From Aquipseudomonas ullengensis (GTDB taxonomy: Bacteria > Pseudomonadota > Gammaproteobacteria > Pseudomonadales > Pseudomonadaceae): a stretch of 64,000 nt of DNA. The DNA lies in assembly GCF_014174475.1 (NCBI RefSeq), contig NZ_JACJUD010000003.1:372001-436000 (forward strand), given 5' to 3'. Below are positions 47,190 through 57,456 of this stretch, piece by piece (within the stretch, counting starts at the first letter, position 1; every line of letters begins with the position of its first letter). Made by a program: the position numbers and the translations under genes. The notes below the pieces were generated by a model. The model made no database searches. It worked only from the letters and a program-made list of their open reading frames with translations, and was not told the DNA's origin.

Positions 47190-49058
47190 ATGGCCCTACT
47201 GCAGATCGCCGAGCCCGGCCAAAGCCCTCAGCCCCACCAGCGTCGTCTGGCCGTGGGGATTGACCTGGGCACCACCAACTCCCTGGTTGCCGCTGTGCGC
47301 AGCGGGTTGTCCGCGCCGCTGGCGGATACCGACGGGCAGGTGATCCTGCCGTCCGCTGTGCGTTATCACGCGGATCGCGTCGAGGTCGGTCGTGTTGCCA
47401 AGGCCGCTGCGCCTAGCGATCCGTTGAATACTGTGCTGTCGGTCAAGCGTCTGATGGGGCGTGGCCTGGCGGACGTCAAACAGCTGGGCGAGCAATTGCC
47501 TTACCGCTTTGTCGGTGGCGAGTCGCACATGCCGTTCATCGACACGGTGCAGGGCGCGAAAAGTCCGGTGGAAGTGTCGGCCGAAATTCTGAAAGCACTG
47601 CGTCAGCGTGCCGAAGCGACCCTTGGCGGCGAGTTGGTGGGGGCGGTGATTACCGTGCCAGCCTACTTCGACGATGCGCAGCGCCAGGCCACCAAGGACG
47701 CGGCGCGTCTTGCCGGTCTTAATGTGCTGCGCCTGCTCAACGAGCCGACTGCGGCGGCGGTTGCCTATGGTCTCGATCAGCATGCCGAAGGCGTGGTGGC
47801 CATCTATGACCTGGGTGGTGGCACGTTCGATATTTCCATCCTGCGCCTGAGTCGCGGTGTATTCGAAGTCATGGCTACCGGTGGCGACAGCGCCCTGGGT
47901 GGCGACGATTTCGACCATGCGATTGCCGGCTGGATGATGCAGCAGGCTGGTCTGTCCATGGATATTGATCCGGGCACCCAGCGCAGCTTGTTGCAGGCGG
48001 CCTGTGCGGCCAAGGAAGCACTGACTACCGCCGAATCCACGGAGCTGGTGCATGGCGATTGGCGCGGCGATCTGACGCGCGCGCAGCTCGATGCGTTGGT
48101 CGAGCCAATGGTCCAGCGCAGCCTCAAGGCTTGCCGCCGTGCGGTGCGTGATGCCGGTATCGAGATCGAAGAGGTCGAGGCGGTGGTCATGGTCGGCGGC
48201 TCCACGCGGGTGCCGCGTGTGCGTGCGGCAGTGGCTGAGCTATTTGGTCGCCAGCCGCTGACCGATATCGATCCGGATCAGGTGGTGGCCATCGGTGCGG
48301 CGATCCAGGCCGACACCCTGGCAGGCAACAAGCGTGGCGACGGTGAAGAGTTGCTGCTGCTCGACGTGATTCCGCTGTCCCTGGGGCTGGAAACCATGGG
48401 CGGCCTGATGGAGAAGGTCATTCCGCGCAACACCACGATCCCGGTGGCGCGCGCGCAGGACTTCACCACCTACAAGGATGGCCAGACGGCCATGATGATT
48501 CATGTGCTGCAGGGCGAGCGTGAGCTGATCAGCGATTGCCGCTCCCTGGCGCGTTTCGAGCTGCGCGGGATTCCGCCGCTGGTGGCGGGCTCGGCAAAGA
48601 TTCGCGTGACCTTCCAGGTCGACGCGGACGGCTTGCTCAGTGTGGAGGCTCGTGAGCTGGGTTCTGGTGTCGAGGCGAGCATCCAGGTCAAGCCGTCCTA
48701 CGGCCTGACCGATGGCGAGATCGCGCGCATGCTGCAGGATTCCTTCCAGAATGCCGGCGATGACAAGGTTGCCCGCGTGCTGCGCGAGCAACAGGTCGAT
48801 GCGCAGCGCTTGGTCGAGGCGGTACAGGCTGCCCTGGGGGCAGATGGTGATCGCTTGCTAGATGCCGAAGAGCGCCTGGTTATCGAGATGCAGGTGCAGG
48901 AGCTGGTCGAGCTGATGAAAGGCGCCGACGGTTATGCCATCGAGCAGCAGACCCGGCGCTTGTCGCAAGTGACTGACGCGTTTGCTGCCCGCCGCCTGGA
49001 TTCGACGGTTAAAGCCGCCCTGGCGGGGCGCAATCTGAATGAAATCGAGGACAACTGA
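47190..49058 (+). CDS. hscA: Hsp70-class chaperone HscA
   Basis: 622 residues, with Hsp70 nucleotide-binding motifs [46 protein letters not shown] and [11 protein letters not shown], then a substrate-binding domain. HscA recognises the LPPVK loop of IscU and uses ATP for cluster release. Its stop overlaps the fdx start (TGATG). Confidence 0.98.
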   Translation: MALLQIAEPGQSPQPHQRRLAVGIDLGTTNSLVAAVRSGLSAPLADTDGQVILPSAVRYHADRVEVGRVAKAAAPSDPLNTVLSVKRLMGRGLADVKQLGEQLPYRFVGGESHMPFIDTVQGAKSPVEVSAEILKALRQRAEATLGGELVGAVITVPAYFDDAQRQATKDAARLAGLNVLRLLNEPTAAAVAYGLDQHAEGVVAIYDLGGGTFDISILRLSRGVFEVMATGGDSALGGDDFDHAIAGWMMQQAGLSMDIDPGTQRSLLQAACAAKEALTTAESTELVHGDWRGDLTRAQLDALVEPMVQRSLKACRRAVRDAGIEIEEVEAVVMVGGSTRVPRVRAAVAELFGRQPLTDIDPDQVVAIGAAIQADTLAGNKRGDGEELLLLDVIPLSLGLETMGGLMEKVIPRNTTIPVARAQDFTTYKDGQTAMMIHVLQGERELISDCRSLARFELRGIPPLVAGSAKIRVTFQVDADGLLSVEARELGSGVEASIQVKPSYGLTDGEIARMLQDSFQNAGDDKVARVLREQQVDAQRLVEAVQAALGADGDRLLDAEERLVIEMQVQELVELMKGADGYAIEQQTRRLSQVTDAFAARRLDSTVKAALAGRNLNEIEDN

Positions 49059-49399
49059 TGCCGCAGGTCATTTTTCTGCCACACGAGAAGTTCTGCCCTG
49101 ACGGCATGGTTGTCGAGGCCGAGCCCGGTACGTCGATTCTCGAGCTGGCCCATGAGCACCACATCGAGATGGAAAACGCCTGTGGCGGCGTCTGCGCCTG
49201 CACCACATGCCACTGCGTCATTCGCGAGGGTTTCGATTCGCTGGAAGAGGCGGACGAGCTGGAAGAGGATTTCCTTGATCGGGCCTGGGGGCTGGAAGCG
49301 CAGTCGCGTCTGGCCTGTCAGGCAATCGTCGGGACCGAAGACCTGACCGTCGAAATCCCGAAATACTCGCTCAATCACGCCGCTGAAGCGCCGCACTGA
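49058..49399 (+). CDS. fdx: [2Fe-2S] ferredoxin of the isc operon
   Basis: 113 residues, adrenodoxin-type: the Cys pattern C-x5-C-x2-C (ACGGVCACTTC, about 43-51) and a distal Cys (RLACQAIV, about 87). It donates electrons during cluster assembly. It starts within the hscA stop. Confidence 0.97.
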   Translation: MPQVIFLPHEKFCPDGMVVEAEPGTSILELAHEHHIEMENACGGVCACTTCHCVIREGFDSLEEADELEEDFLDRAWGLEAQSRLACQAIVGTEDLTVEIPKYSLNHAAEAPH

Positions 49400-49413
49400 G
49401 CCAAGGAGTTGTC

Positions 49414-49614
49414 ATGAGTCTGAAATGGGCTGATGTGCTGGATATCGCCATCGAGCTGGCGGACAGCAAGCCGGATGTCGATCCGCGCTATGTCAACTTC
49501 GTCGATCTGCACCGCTGGGTGCTCGCGTTGCCGGACTTCAGCGATGACCCGCAGCGTGGCGGTGAGAAGGTTCTGGAAGCGATCCAGGCTGCCTGGATCG
49601 AAGAGTCCGAGTGA
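49414..49614 (+). CDS. iscX: IscX (YfhJ) Fe-S assembly regulator
   Basis: 66 residues, MSLKWADVLDIAIELADSKPDVDP. An acidic, all-helical small protein (DPRYVNFVDLHRWV, AAWIEESE) that binds IscS and iron and modulates the desulfurase. The last gene of the isc operon; AAGGAG is present upstream. Confidence 0.96.
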   Translation: MSLKWADVLDIAIELADSKPDVDPRYVNFVDLHRWVLALPDFSDDPQRGGEKVLEAIQAAWIEESE

Positions 49615-49655
49615 CCGCTTGGCGCCCTCGGGCACCGGCCTACGCATTTTCCCCT

Positions 49656-49678
49656 AACCCGCGTATAATTCGCGGGTT
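49656..49678 (+). promoter_or_regulatory. ndk promoter with its -10 inside a palindrome
   Basis: TATAAT at 49664-49669 sits exactly in the loop of AACCCGCG-TATAATT-CGCGGGTT. The -35 position (49641-49646, TACGCA) is weak, so an activator or the stem itself may matter. Confidence 0.6.
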
Positions 49679-49715
49679 TACTTGTTCGCTTTAATCCTTG
49701 TTTCCGGAGTTTCAC

Positions 49716-50147
49716 ATGGCTGTTCAACGTACTTTCTCCATCATCAAGCCCGATGCCGTCGCCAAAAACGTAGTCGGCGAAATCACCAGCCGTTTCGAAA
49801 AAGCCGGCCTGCGCGTCGTTGCTTCGAAAATGGTCCAGCTGTCCGAGCGCGAAGCTGGCGGTTTCTACGCCGAGCACAGCGAGCGTGGCTTCTTCAAAGA
49901 CCTGGTTGCCTTCATGGTTTCCGGTCCGGTCATCGTCCAGGTTCTGGAAGGTGAAGACGCTATCGCCAAGAACCGCGAGCTGATGGGCGCTACCAACCCT
50001 AAAGAAGCTGCTGCCGGCACCATTCGCGCCGACTTCGCCGTTTCCATCGACGAGAACGCCGTACATGGTTCCGATTCCGAGGCTTCGGCTGCTCGCGAAA
50101 TCGCGTACTTCTTCGCCGCCACCGAGGTGTGCGCTCGCATTCGCTAA
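49716..50147 (+). CDS. ndk: Nucleoside diphosphate kinase
   Basis: 143 residues starting [15 protein letters not shown]. The catalytic phospho-His117 is in [16 protein letters not shown]. It equilibrates NTP and NDP pools. Chosen start is the ATG at 49716, after TCCGGAG; an upstream ATG at 49698 is not in the family. Preceded by its own promoter and 24 bp before rlmN. Confidence 0.98.
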   Translation: MAVQRTFSIIKPDAVAKNVVGEITSRFEKAGLRVVASKMVQLSEREAGGFYAEHSERGFFKDLVAFMVSGPVIVQVLEGEDAIAKNRELMGATNPKEAAAGTIRADFAVSIDENAVHGSDSEASAAREIAYFFAATEVCARIR

Positions 50148-50171
50148 TCGCGAACAGGCGAGGGTGAGTTC

Positions 50172-51320
50172 ATGACTGAGACTGCCGGTAAAACCAATCT
50201 GCTGGGTCTGACCCAGACTGAAATGGAGAGCTTCTTCGAGTCCATCGGAGACAAGCGCTTCCGTGCCGGCCAGGTGATGAAGTGGATTCACCACTTTGGC
50301 GTCGATGATTTCGACGCCATGAGCAATCTGGGCAAGGCCTTGCGCGAAAAGCTCAAGGCCTGTGCCGAAATTCGTGGCCCCGAGGTTGTCAGCCAGGACA
50401 TCTCCGCAGACGGCACCCGCAAGTGGGTGGTTCGTGTGGCGTCCGGCAGCTGCGTCGAGACCGTTTACATCCCGCAAGGCGGCCGCGGCACCCTGTGTGT
50501 GTCGTCCCAGGCTGGCTGTGCGCTGGATTGCAGCTTTTGCTCCACCGGCAAGCAGGGCTTCAATAGCGACCTGACTGCCGCCGAAATCATTGGCCAGGTG
50601 TGGATTGCCAATAAGTCCTTCGGCACCGTGCCGGCCAAGATCGACCGTGCCGTCACCAACGTGGTGATGATGGGCATGGGCGAGCCCCTGCTGAACTTCG
50701 ATAACGTAGTCGCCGCCATGCGCATCATGATGGATGACCTCGGCTACGGTATCTCCAAGCGCAAGGTGACCCTGTCGACCTCCGGCGTGGTGCCGATGAT
50801 CGACAAGCTGGGTGAGGTCATCGATGTGTCGCTGGCCTTGTCGCTGCACGCGCCGAATGACGAGCTGCGTAGCCAGTTGGTGCCGATCAACAAGAAGTAC
50901 CCGCTGGACGTGCTGCTGCCGGCCTGCCGTCGGTACATCTCCGGGCTCGGCGAGAAGCGTTTCCTGACCATCGAGTACACCCTGCTCAAGGACGTCAACG
51001 ACCAGCCTGAGCATGCTGCGCAGATGATCGCACTTCTCAAGGATTTTCCTTGCAAGATCAATCTGATTCCGTTTAATCCCTTCCCCTTCTCCGGTTACGA
51101 ACGGCCAAGCAATAACGCCATTCGCCGCTTCCAGGACCTGCTGCACCAGGCTGGACACAATGTCACCGTACGCACCACGCGTGGCGATGATATTGATGCC
51201 GCCTGTGGGCAGCTGGTTGGACAGGTGCAGGACCGCACTCGTCGCAGCGAGCGTTATATTGCCGTTCGTCAGCTGGGCAACGAGGCTGAACAGCCTCGCG
51301 ATGCTGCCAATCGAACCTGA
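50172..51320 (+). CDS. rlmN: 23S rRNA / tRNA adenine C2-methyltransferase RlmN
   Basis: 382 residues, a radical SAM protein with the CxxxCxxC motif ([12 protein letters not shown], about 115-126) and the methyl-accepting Cys region [12 protein letters not shown] near 345. It methylates A2503 of 23S rRNA and A37 of some tRNAs. It begins the run rlmN-pilF-rodZ-ispG-hisS-yfgM-bamB. Confidence 0.97.
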   Translation: MTETAGKTNLLGLTQTEMESFFESIGDKRFRAGQVMKWIHHFGVDDFDAMSNLGKALREKLKACAEIRGPEVVSQDISADGTRKWVVRVASGSCVETVYIPQGGRGTLCVSSQAGCALDCSFCSTGKQGFNSDLTAAEIIGQVWIANKSFGTVPAKIDRAVTNVVMMGMGEPLLNFDNVVAAMRIMMDDLGYGISKRKVTLSTSGVVPMIDKLGEVIDVSLALSLHAPNDELRSQLVPINKKYPLDVLLPACRRYISGLGEKRFLTIEYTLLKDVNDQPEHAAQMIALLKDFPCKINLIPFNPFPFSGYERPSNNAIRRFQDLLHQAGHNVTVRTTRGDDIDAACGQLVGQVQDRTRRSERYIAVRQLGNEAEQPRDAANRT

Positions 51321-51333
51321 AGAGAGGATTTTC

Positions 51334-52095
51334 ATGACCTTGCGCGCTTTGCTGTTGCTGTCCCTTGCCGTGGTATTGGCGGGGTGTGTGAAAAGCGGTG
51401 GTCGCGCCGACCCATTGAGTACCCAGCAGGGGCGCGAGGAAGCTCGTGATGCCTATATCCAGCTGGGTATCGGGCACCTTAATCAAGGGGCCACTGAGAA
51501 GGCCAAGGAGCCACTGCGCAAGGCTCTGGATATCGATTCGGGCAGTGCTGAAGCGCATGCTGCACTGGCCTTGGTATTCCAGCGCGAGATGGAACCAGAG
51601 CTTGCTGATGAGCATTTTCGCAAAGCCATAGGCCTGAAAAAGGGCGATGCCCGTTTGCTGAACAACTACGGCGGCTTTCTCTACGAGCAGAAACGCTACA
51701 AGGACGCCCATGAGCAGTTTATCGCTGCGTCCAAAGACACTCTTTACCCGGAACGCTCCCGGGTTTTCGAGAATCTGGGGCTGACGGCGCTGCAACTTGG
51801 TCAGCGGGATCAGGCCAAGCATTACTTCGAGAAAGCGCTGCGCATGAACAGTCAGCGCTCGGTGGCTTTGTTTCAAATGGCCCAGCTGTCCTATCAAGAC
51901 AAGCAGTATGTGCCGGCGCGTGCTTATTACCTGAACTACAGCCGGCAAGCCAAGCAAACGGCCGAGAGCCTGTTGCTGGGGACCCGTCTGGCCAAGGTCT
52001 TTGAAGACCGTGACCAGGCTGCGACTCTTGGCCTGCAACTCAAGCGCCTCTATCCGGGCACTCCCGAATATCAGCAATTCCTGTCGGAGCAATGA
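51334..52095 (+). CDS. pilF: Type IV pilus pilotin lipoprotein PilF (PilW)
   Basis: 253 residues from the ATG at 51334 (AGAGAGG upstream). Signal with lipobox (MTLRALLLLSLAVVLAGCV), then about six TPR units (ARDAYIQLGIGHLNQG, AEAHAALALVFQREM, RLLNNYGGFLYEQKRY, SRVFENLGLTALQLGQ). It brings the secretin PilQ to the outer membrane. Its start is 13 bp after the rlmN stop and it overlaps the next gene (ATGA). Confidence 0.95.
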   Translation: MTLRALLLLSLAVVLAGCVKSGGRADPLSTQQGREEARDAYIQLGIGHLNQGATEKAKEPLRKALDIDSGSAEAHAALALVFQREMEPELADEHFRKAIGLKKGDARLLNNYGGFLYEQKRYKDAHEQFIAASKDTLYPERSRVFENLGLTALQLGQRDQAKHYFEKALRMNSQRSVALFQMAQLSYQDKQYVPARAYYLNYSRQAKQTAESLLLGTRLAKVFEDRDQAATLGLQLKRLYPGTPEYQQFLSEQ

Positions 52096-53135
52096 TGAAG
52101 GCCTCGCATCCTGAAGTAGCGGCGGCGACTCGCGTGAATCCAGGCGAGACGCTGCGCAAGGCGCGCGAAAACAAGGAGTGGGCGCTCGCCGATGTGGCGG
52201 CCCAGCTCAACCTGACGGTGCAGGCTCTGCGACTGGTCGAGAGCGGTGCTTTCGAGCAACTGCCGGGGCATACCTTCTCGCGTGGCTATGTTCGCTCCTA
52301 CGCCAAGCTGCTGGGCATGGACTCCAATCGTCTGGTCGCCGATTTCGATCAATACACCGGTACCGACTCCCAGGGCAGCAGTGTTGCCAGCCTGGGGCGT
52401 ATCGAGGAACCGGCCCGGGTTTCGCACAACCTGCTGCGCGGGTTCAGCGTTCTGGTGTTGGTAGCGCTGGGGGCTGCAGGTTTCTTCTGGTGGCAGGGTG
52501 AGTCGAACAACTCCGCTGCGCGCCTGGCTAATACCAGTCTTGAACATGTAGAGGTGGAAGCTGCCGACGGCACCACCGAAATCCATCCGCTCGATGAGCC
52601 CGAGGATCAGGCCATCGTTGAGGTGCAAGGTGACGATGAGCAGCCGGTTGTCGACCCTGCTGCCGAGTCGGGTGTGCCGGCCGAAGCTCCCCCGGTAGTT
52701 GCGGGCGAAACAGTAGAGGCGCCAGTGTCAACTGCTGCGCCTGTGGTCCCTGAGAGCGCTCCGGCTTCGACGACTGCTCCGGCTAATACCGTGGCACCGG
52801 TTGCGCCCGCTCCAGTCCCGGCTCCCGCAGAACCGGTCGCAGTGACTCCGCCCGCAGTGGCTGCCAGCGCGCCTGCCGCTACTCCCGCTGCGGGGGATTC
52901 ACGGGTCAGCCTGATGTTCAGTGCCGATTGCTGGACTCAGCTCACCGATGCCAGTGGCAAGGTGCTGGTCAGCGCGCTCAAGCGCAAAGGTGAGAGTGTC
53001 GAGTTGTACGGCAAGGCTCCCTTCGAGCTGCGCCTGGGCTATGCCCGTGGCGCGGTAGTCAGCTTCAATGGCCAACAGGTCGATGTCGGTCCCTTCACCC
53101 ATGGTGAGACCGCCCGTCTCAAGCTGGGGCAGTGA
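52092..53135 (+). CDS. rodZ: RodZ-like helix-turn-helix transmembrane protein
   Basis: 347 residues. A cytoplasmic Cro/Xre-type HTH is at about 15-82 (GETLRKARENKEWALADVAAQL, GHTFSRGYVRSYAKLLG). One TM is at about 117-136 (LLRGFSVLVLVALGAAGFFWW). Next comes a Pro/Ala/Val/Glu-rich linker (about 150-270), and a C-terminal periplasmic DUF4115 domain from about 272. RodZ links the MreB cytoskeleton to the cell-wall machinery. Coupled to pilF by a 4-bp overlap. Confidence 0.9.
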   Translation: MMKASHPEVAAATRVNPGETLRKARENKEWALADVAAQLNLTVQALRLVESGAFEQLPGHTFSRGYVRSYAKLLGMDSNRLVADFDQYTGTDSQGSSVASLGRIEEPARVSHNLLRGFSVLVLVALGAAGFFWWQGESNNSAARLANTSLEHVEVEAADGTTEIHPLDEPEDQAIVEVQGDDEQPVVDPAAESGVPAEAPPVVAGETVEAPVSTAAPVVPESAPASTTAPANTVAPVAPAPVPAPAEPVAVTPPAVAASAPAATPAAGDSRVSLMFSADCWTQLTDASGKVLVSALKRKGESVELYGKAPFELRLGYARGAVVSFNGQQVDVGPFTHGETARLKLGQ

Positions 53136-53143
53136 GCTAAAGC

Positions 53144-54256
53144 ATGCATTGCGAATCCCCTATCAAACGCCGCCTGTCCCGCAAGATCTGGGTTGGCTCG
53201 GTACCGGTTGGCGGCGATGCACCGATTGCGGTGCAGAGCATGACCAACACCGACACTTGTGACGTGGCTGCTACTGTCGGGCAGATCCGTCGTCTGGAAG
53301 AGGCGGGTGCGGACATCGTGCGCGTCTCGGTGCCGGATATGGAGGCTGCCGAAGCCTTCGGTCGGATCAAGCAGCAGGTCAATCTGCCGCTGGTGGCCGA
53401 CATCCACTTCGACTACCAGATCGCCCTGCGTGTCGCTGAGCTTGGCGTCGATTGTCTGCGCATCAACCCGGGCAATATCGGTCGTGAAGATCGGGTTCGA
53501 GCGGTGGTCGAGGCTGCGCGCGACAAAGGCATCCCGATCCGTATCGGGGTCAATGCCGGTTCGTTGGAAAAAGACCTACAGAAGAAGTACGGCGAACCGA
53601 CCCCAGCTGCGCTGGTCGAGTCGGCACTGCGCCATGTTGAACACCTGGATCGCCTGAACTTCCCAGACTTCAAGGTCAGCGTGAAAGCCTCCGACGTGTT
53701 CATGGCCGTCGAGGCCTATCGTTTGCTGGCGACGCAGATCGAGCAGCCGCTGCACCTGGGGATTACCGAAGCCGGCGGCCTGCGCTCCGGCACGGTGAAA
53801 TCCGCGGTTGGCCTGGGCATGCTGCTGATGGACGGCATTGGCGACACCATCCGTATTTCCCTGGCCGCGGACCCGGTAGAAGAGATCAAAGTCGGCTACG
53901 ACATCCTCAAGTCCCTGCGCCTGCGCTCGCGTGGCATCAACTTCATCGCCTGCCCGAGCTGCTCGCGGCAGAACTTCGATGTGGTGAAGACCATGAACGA
54001 GCTGGAAGCCCGCGTCGAAGACCTGCTGGTACCGCTCGATGTCGCGGTGATCGGCTGCGTGGTCAACGGCCCCGGCGAAGCCAAGGAGGCGCATATCGGC
54101 CTCACCGGCGGCTCGCCGAACAACCTGATCTATATCGACGGCAAGCCGGCGCAGAAGCTGACCAATGAAAACCTGGTGGACCAGCTGGAAAAGCTGATTC
54201 GCCAGAAAGCGGCCGAGAAGGTCGAGGCTGACGCGGCCGTTATCGCCCGCGGCTGA
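53144..54256 (+). CDS. ispG: 4-hydroxy-3-methylbut-2-enyl-diphosphate synthase IspG
   Basis: 370 residues. The [4Fe-4S] Cys motif is [10 protein letters not shown] (about 268-277) plus [17 protein letters not shown] (about 300-318). It has KVSVKASDV and [14 protein letters not shown] blocks. It acts in the MEP isoprenoid pathway, reducing MEcPP to HMBPP. Its cluster depends on the isc operon 4-10 kb upstream. Confidence 0.97.
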   Translation: MHCESPIKRRLSRKIWVGSVPVGGDAPIAVQSMTNTDTCDVAATVGQIRRLEEAGADIVRVSVPDMEAAEAFGRIKQQVNLPLVADIHFDYQIALRVAELGVDCLRINPGNIGREDRVRAVVEAARDKGIPIRIGVNAGSLEKDLQKKYGEPTPAALVESALRHVEHLDRLNFPDFKVSVKASDVFMAVEAYRLLATQIEQPLHLGITEAGGLRSGTVKSAVGLGMLLMDGIGDTIRISLAADPVEEIKVGYDILKSLRLRSRGINFIACPSCSRQNFDVVKTMNELEARVEDLLVPLDVAVIGCVVNGPGEAKEAHIGLTGGSPNNLIYIDGKPAQKLTNENLVDQLEKLIRQKAAEKVEADAAVIARG

Positions 54257-54274
54257 CCGCACTAAGGAATATTT

Positions 54275-55564
54275 GTGAGCAAGACCCTACAAGCCATTCG
54301 CGGCATGAACGACATCCTGCCGGAGCAGACGCCAACCTGGCGTTATCTGGAAAACACCCTGGCCACCTTGCTGGATGGCTACGGTTACAAGGAAATCCGT
54401 CTGCCGGTGCTGGAGTTCACCGAGCTGTTCGCCCGCGGTATTGGCGAAGGCACCGATGTGGTCGACAAGGAGATGTACACCTTCCTCGACCGCAACGCAG
54501 AGTCCCTGACCCTGCGTCCGGAAGGTACTGCCGGCTGCGTGCGTGCGGTGCTGGAGCACGGCCTGACCGGTGGCGGCCAGGTGCAGAAACTCTGGTACGC
54601 CGGCCCGATGTACCGCTACGAGAAACCGCAGAAAGGCCGTTATCGCCAGTTCCACCAGGTCGGCGTTGAAGTGTTCAACCTGCCTGGGCCGGATATCGAC
54701 GCCGAGCTGATCGTCCTCACTGCGCGCCTGTGGCAGCAACTGGGGTTGTCCGGCGCGGTAACCCTGCAGCTGAACAGCCTGGGCTCCAGTGAAGCCCGCG
54801 CGGTATACCGCGATGCTCTGGTGGCCTATCTGCAGGAGCGCTTCGAGCAGCTCGACGAAGACAGCCAGCGCCGCCTGACCACCAACCCACTGCGTATTCT
54901 CGACAGCAAGAACCCGCAAACCCAGGCCCTGCTGGTCGATGCCCCGACCCTGCACGATTACCTCGACGAGGAGTCGCGTGCACACTTCGAGGGCCTCAAG
55001 GCGCGCCTGGATGCTGTTGGTATTCGCTACGAAATCAACCCGAAGCTGGTGCGTGGCCTCGATTACTACGGCCGCACCGTGTTCGAGTGGGTCACCGACA
55101 AGCTCGGTTCGCAAGGCACCGTCTGTGCCGGTGGCCGTTACGACGGGCTGATCAGCCAGTTCGGTGGCAAGCCGACTCCGGGTGTTGGTTTCGCCATGGG
55201 TGTCGAGCGCCTGGTGCTGCTGCTGGAAACCCTCGGCCTGGTGCCGGCGGAGCTGCACAGCCCGGCCGATCTCTATCTGTGCGCCTTTGGCGAGCCGGCC
55301 GAGCTGGCCGCCCTGACCCTGGCCGAGCGCCTGCGTGATGCCATTCCCGGGCTGCAGCTGATGGTCAATGCCGGTGCCGGCAGCTTCAAGAGCCAGTTCA
55401 AGAAGGCCGACAAGAGTGGCGCCCGTTTCGCCCTGATTCTCGGTGAGGACGAACTGGCCAATCGCGTGGTAGGTTGCAAACCTTTGCGCGATGACAGCGA
55501 ACAACAAACCATTGCCTGGGATGCGCTAGCGCAGCATCTCGCTGCCAGTTTGGCGCAGGCCTGA
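54275..55564 (+). CDS. hisS: Histidyl-tRNA synthetase
   Basis: 429 residues from a GTG at 54275 with an upstream AAGGAAT. Class II motifs: motif 2 ([18 protein letters not shown]), HisA motif [12 protein letters not shown], and the C-terminal anticodon-binding domain ([14 protein letters not shown] onward). N-terminal [10 protein letters not shown] is characteristic. Confidence 0.98.
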   Translation: MSKTLQAIRGMNDILPEQTPTWRYLENTLATLLDGYGYKEIRLPVLEFTELFARGIGEGTDVVDKEMYTFLDRNAESLTLRPEGTAGCVRAVLEHGLTGGGQVQKLWYAGPMYRYEKPQKGRYRQFHQVGVEVFNLPGPDIDAELIVLTARLWQQLGLSGAVTLQLNSLGSSEARAVYRDALVAYLQERFEQLDEDSQRRLTTNPLRILDSKNPQTQALLVDAPTLHDYLDEESRAHFEGLKARLDAVGIRYEINPKLVRGLDYYGRTVFEWVTDKLGSQGTVCAGGRYDGLISQFGGKPTPGVGFAMGVERLVLLLETLGLVPAELHSPADLYLCAFGEPAELAALTLAERLRDAIPGLQLMVNAGAGSFKSQFKKADKSGARFALILGEDELANRVVGCKPLRDDSEQQTIAWDALAQHLAASLAQA

Positions 55565-55591
55565 AGAACAAGTGAATAAGGAGTTATTGGG

Positions 55592-56233
55592 GTGAGCATG
55601 ACCGAAGAAGAACAAGTCGCGCAGATCAAGGACTGGTGGCTGCGCAATGGCAAGCCCCTGCTGACTGGTGGCGTACTGGCGGTGGTGCTGGTGTTCGGCT
55701 GGCAAGCCTGGAACTCCTACCAGACCCGTCAGGCGCAAGGCGCCTCGGTGGTTTACCAGCAGTTGCTGGAAACCAGCCTGACTCCCAGCGGTCAGCCGGA
55801 TGCCGGCAAGGTCGCCGAGCTAGCCACCAAGCTGAAGACTGAATTCGGCGGTACGCACTACGCCCAGTACGCCAGCCTGTTCGTGGCCAAGGTGGCGGTG
55901 GAATCCGGCAAGCTGGATGACGCCGCAGCCGAGCTCAAGCCGCTGCTGGACAAACCTGTGGATGCCACTGTCGGTGAGCTGGCGCGTCAGCGCCTGGCCC
56001 GTGTACTGGCTGCCCAGGGCAAGATCGAAGACGGCCTCAAGCTGCTCGATGGTGACGTAGACAGCGCCTGGCTGGCCAGCCGCGAAGAACTCAAGGGCGA
56101 CCTGCTGGTGCAGCTCGGCCGTACCGATGACGCCCATGCGGCCTATCTGAAAGCCAAGGGTTCCCTGGCCGAAGATGCGGCCGTGGGCGGCCTGCAGATG
56201 AAACTCGACGACCTGGCCAAAGGGGATGCGTGA
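55592..56233 (+). CDS. yfgM: YfgM family periplasmic chaperone / ancillary SecYEG subunit
   Basis: 213 residues from a GTG at 55592, preferred because AAGGAG is 8 bp upstream (an ATG at 55598 is possible). A cytoplasmic start MTEEEQVAQIKDWWLRNGKP leads into one TM (LLTGGVLAVVLVFGWQAW, about 20-38) and a TPR-like helical periplasmic domain. It works with PpiD at the translocon, helping nascent periplasmic and outer-membrane proteins, which suits its position next to bamB. Confidence 0.93.
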   Translation: MSMTEEEQVAQIKDWWLRNGKPLLTGGVLAVVLVFGWQAWNSYQTRQAQGASVVYQQLLETSLTPSGQPDAGKVAELATKLKTEFGGTHYAQYASLFVAKVAVESGKLDDAAAELKPLLDKPVDATVGELARQRLARVLAAQGKIEDGLKLLDGDVDSAWLASREELKGDLLVQLGRTDDAHAAYLKAKGSLAEDAAVGGLQMKLDDLAKGDA

Positions 56234-56237
56234 CGTG

Positions 56238-57377
56238 ATGCGCTGGAAGAATGCCGCAGTGCTGGCCCTCGCCGTTCTGGCCGTGGGTTGCAGCAGCAAC
56301 AGCAAGAAGGAACTGCCACCGGCCGAACTGCCTGATATCCAGGAAGAAGTGCAGCTGGAGAAACAATGGAGCCGCTCCATTGGTGACGGCCAGGGCGAAC
56401 TCTACAACCAGCTGGCCCCGGCTGTGGATGGCGAGCGCCTGTACGCCGCATCGGCAGACGGCGAAGTTGTCGCCATGGATCGCCTGACCGGCGACAAGAC
56501 CTGGGAAGTCGACCTTGAGCTGCCGGTATCCGGTGGTGTCGGTGCCGGTTACGGCCTGGTGCTGGTCGGTACCCTGAAAGGTGAAGTGATTGCCCTGGAC
56601 GCTACCTCTGGTGAAGAGCGCTGGCGTGCCCGCGTGACCAGCGAAGTGCTGTCGGCCCCGGCCACCAACGGTGACGTGGTGGTGGTGCAGACCCAGGACG
56701 ACCGTCTGATTGCCCTGGATGCCAGCACTGGCAGCCAGCGTTGGATCTTCGAAAATAGCCCGGCAGTGCTGACACTGCGCGGTACCAGCAGCCCGGTGTT
56801 GACCAACCGCCTGGCCATCGCCGGCCTGTCCAGCGGCAAGGTGATTGCCCTCGACACCCAGCGCGGCATCCCGGTGTGGGAGCAGCGCGTGGCCGTGCCG
56901 AAAGGCCGCTCCGAGCTGGAACGTGTGGTTGATATCGACGGCAACCTGCTGCTGTCCGGTGGCACCCTGTACGTGGTGACCTACCAGGGCCAGGTGGCTG
57001 CGCTCGACGTCGACAGTGGTCGTCCGCAGTGGACGCGTGATGCGTCCAGCTACGTGGGCCTGGCCCAGGGCTTCGGCAACGTCTACGTGACCCAGGCCGG
57101 CGGCAGTGTGGAAAGTATCGATGAACGCTCCAATTCGTCGCTGTGGAACAACGAGGCTCTGGCCCGTCGTCAGCTGTCGGCACCGGAAGTGTTCTCCAGC
57201 TACGTGGCGGTCGGTGACTTCGAAGGCTACCTGCATCTGCTGAGCCAGGTGGATGGCCATTTCGTCGGTCGCGAGAAGATCGACGGCGACGGCGTGCGCG
57301 TGCGCCCGCTGGTAGTCGGTGACTGGATTTACGCCTACGGCAACAGCGGGAAGCTGGTCGCGCTGACCATCCGCTAA
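56238..57377 (+). CDS. bamB: Outer-membrane assembly lipoprotein BamB
   Basis: 379 residues from the ATG at 56238 (a GTG at 56235 or an ATG at 56226 is possible). Lipobox LAVGC (MRWKNAAVLALAVLAVGCSS). It then has eight PQQ-type blades such as RLYAASADGEVVAMDRLTG, GLVLVGTLKGEVIALD and GNVYVTQAGGSVESID. It is part of the BAM complex, which inserts beta-barrels. Ends at a stem-loop with T-rich tail before der. Confidence 0.95.
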   Translation: MRWKNAAVLALAVLAVGCSSNSKKELPPAELPDIQEEVQLEKQWSRSIGDGQGELYNQLAPAVDGERLYAASADGEVVAMDRLTGDKTWEVDLELPVSGGVGAGYGLVLVGTLKGEVIALDATSGEERWRARVTSEVLSAPATNGDVVVVQTQDDRLIALDASTGSQRWIFENSPAVLTLRGTSSPVLTNRLAIAGLSSGKVIALDTQRGIPVWEQRVAVPKGRSELERVVDIDGNLLLSGGTLYVVTYQGQVAALDVDSGRPQWTRDASSYVGLAQGFGNVYVTQAGGSVESIDERSNSSLWNNEALARRQLSAPEVFSSYVAVGDFEGYLHLLSQVDGHFVGREKIDGDGVRVRPLVVGDWIYAYGNSGKLVALTIR

Positions 57378-57394
57378 GCTGTTTTGCAATGTCC

Positions 57395-57430
57395 GGCCGC
57401 TGCCGTTCTACGGCAGCGGCCTTTGTGTTT
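57395..57430 (+). terminator. Stem-loop terminator after bamB
   Basis: GGCCGCTGCCG-TTCTA-CGGCAGCGGCC is a perfect 11-bp stem followed by TTTGTGTTTT. It separates bamB from der by attenuating or ending the transcript. Confidence 0.8.
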
Positions 57431-57456
57431 TCTGGATTTAGCTGTGGAGGAGCCCA

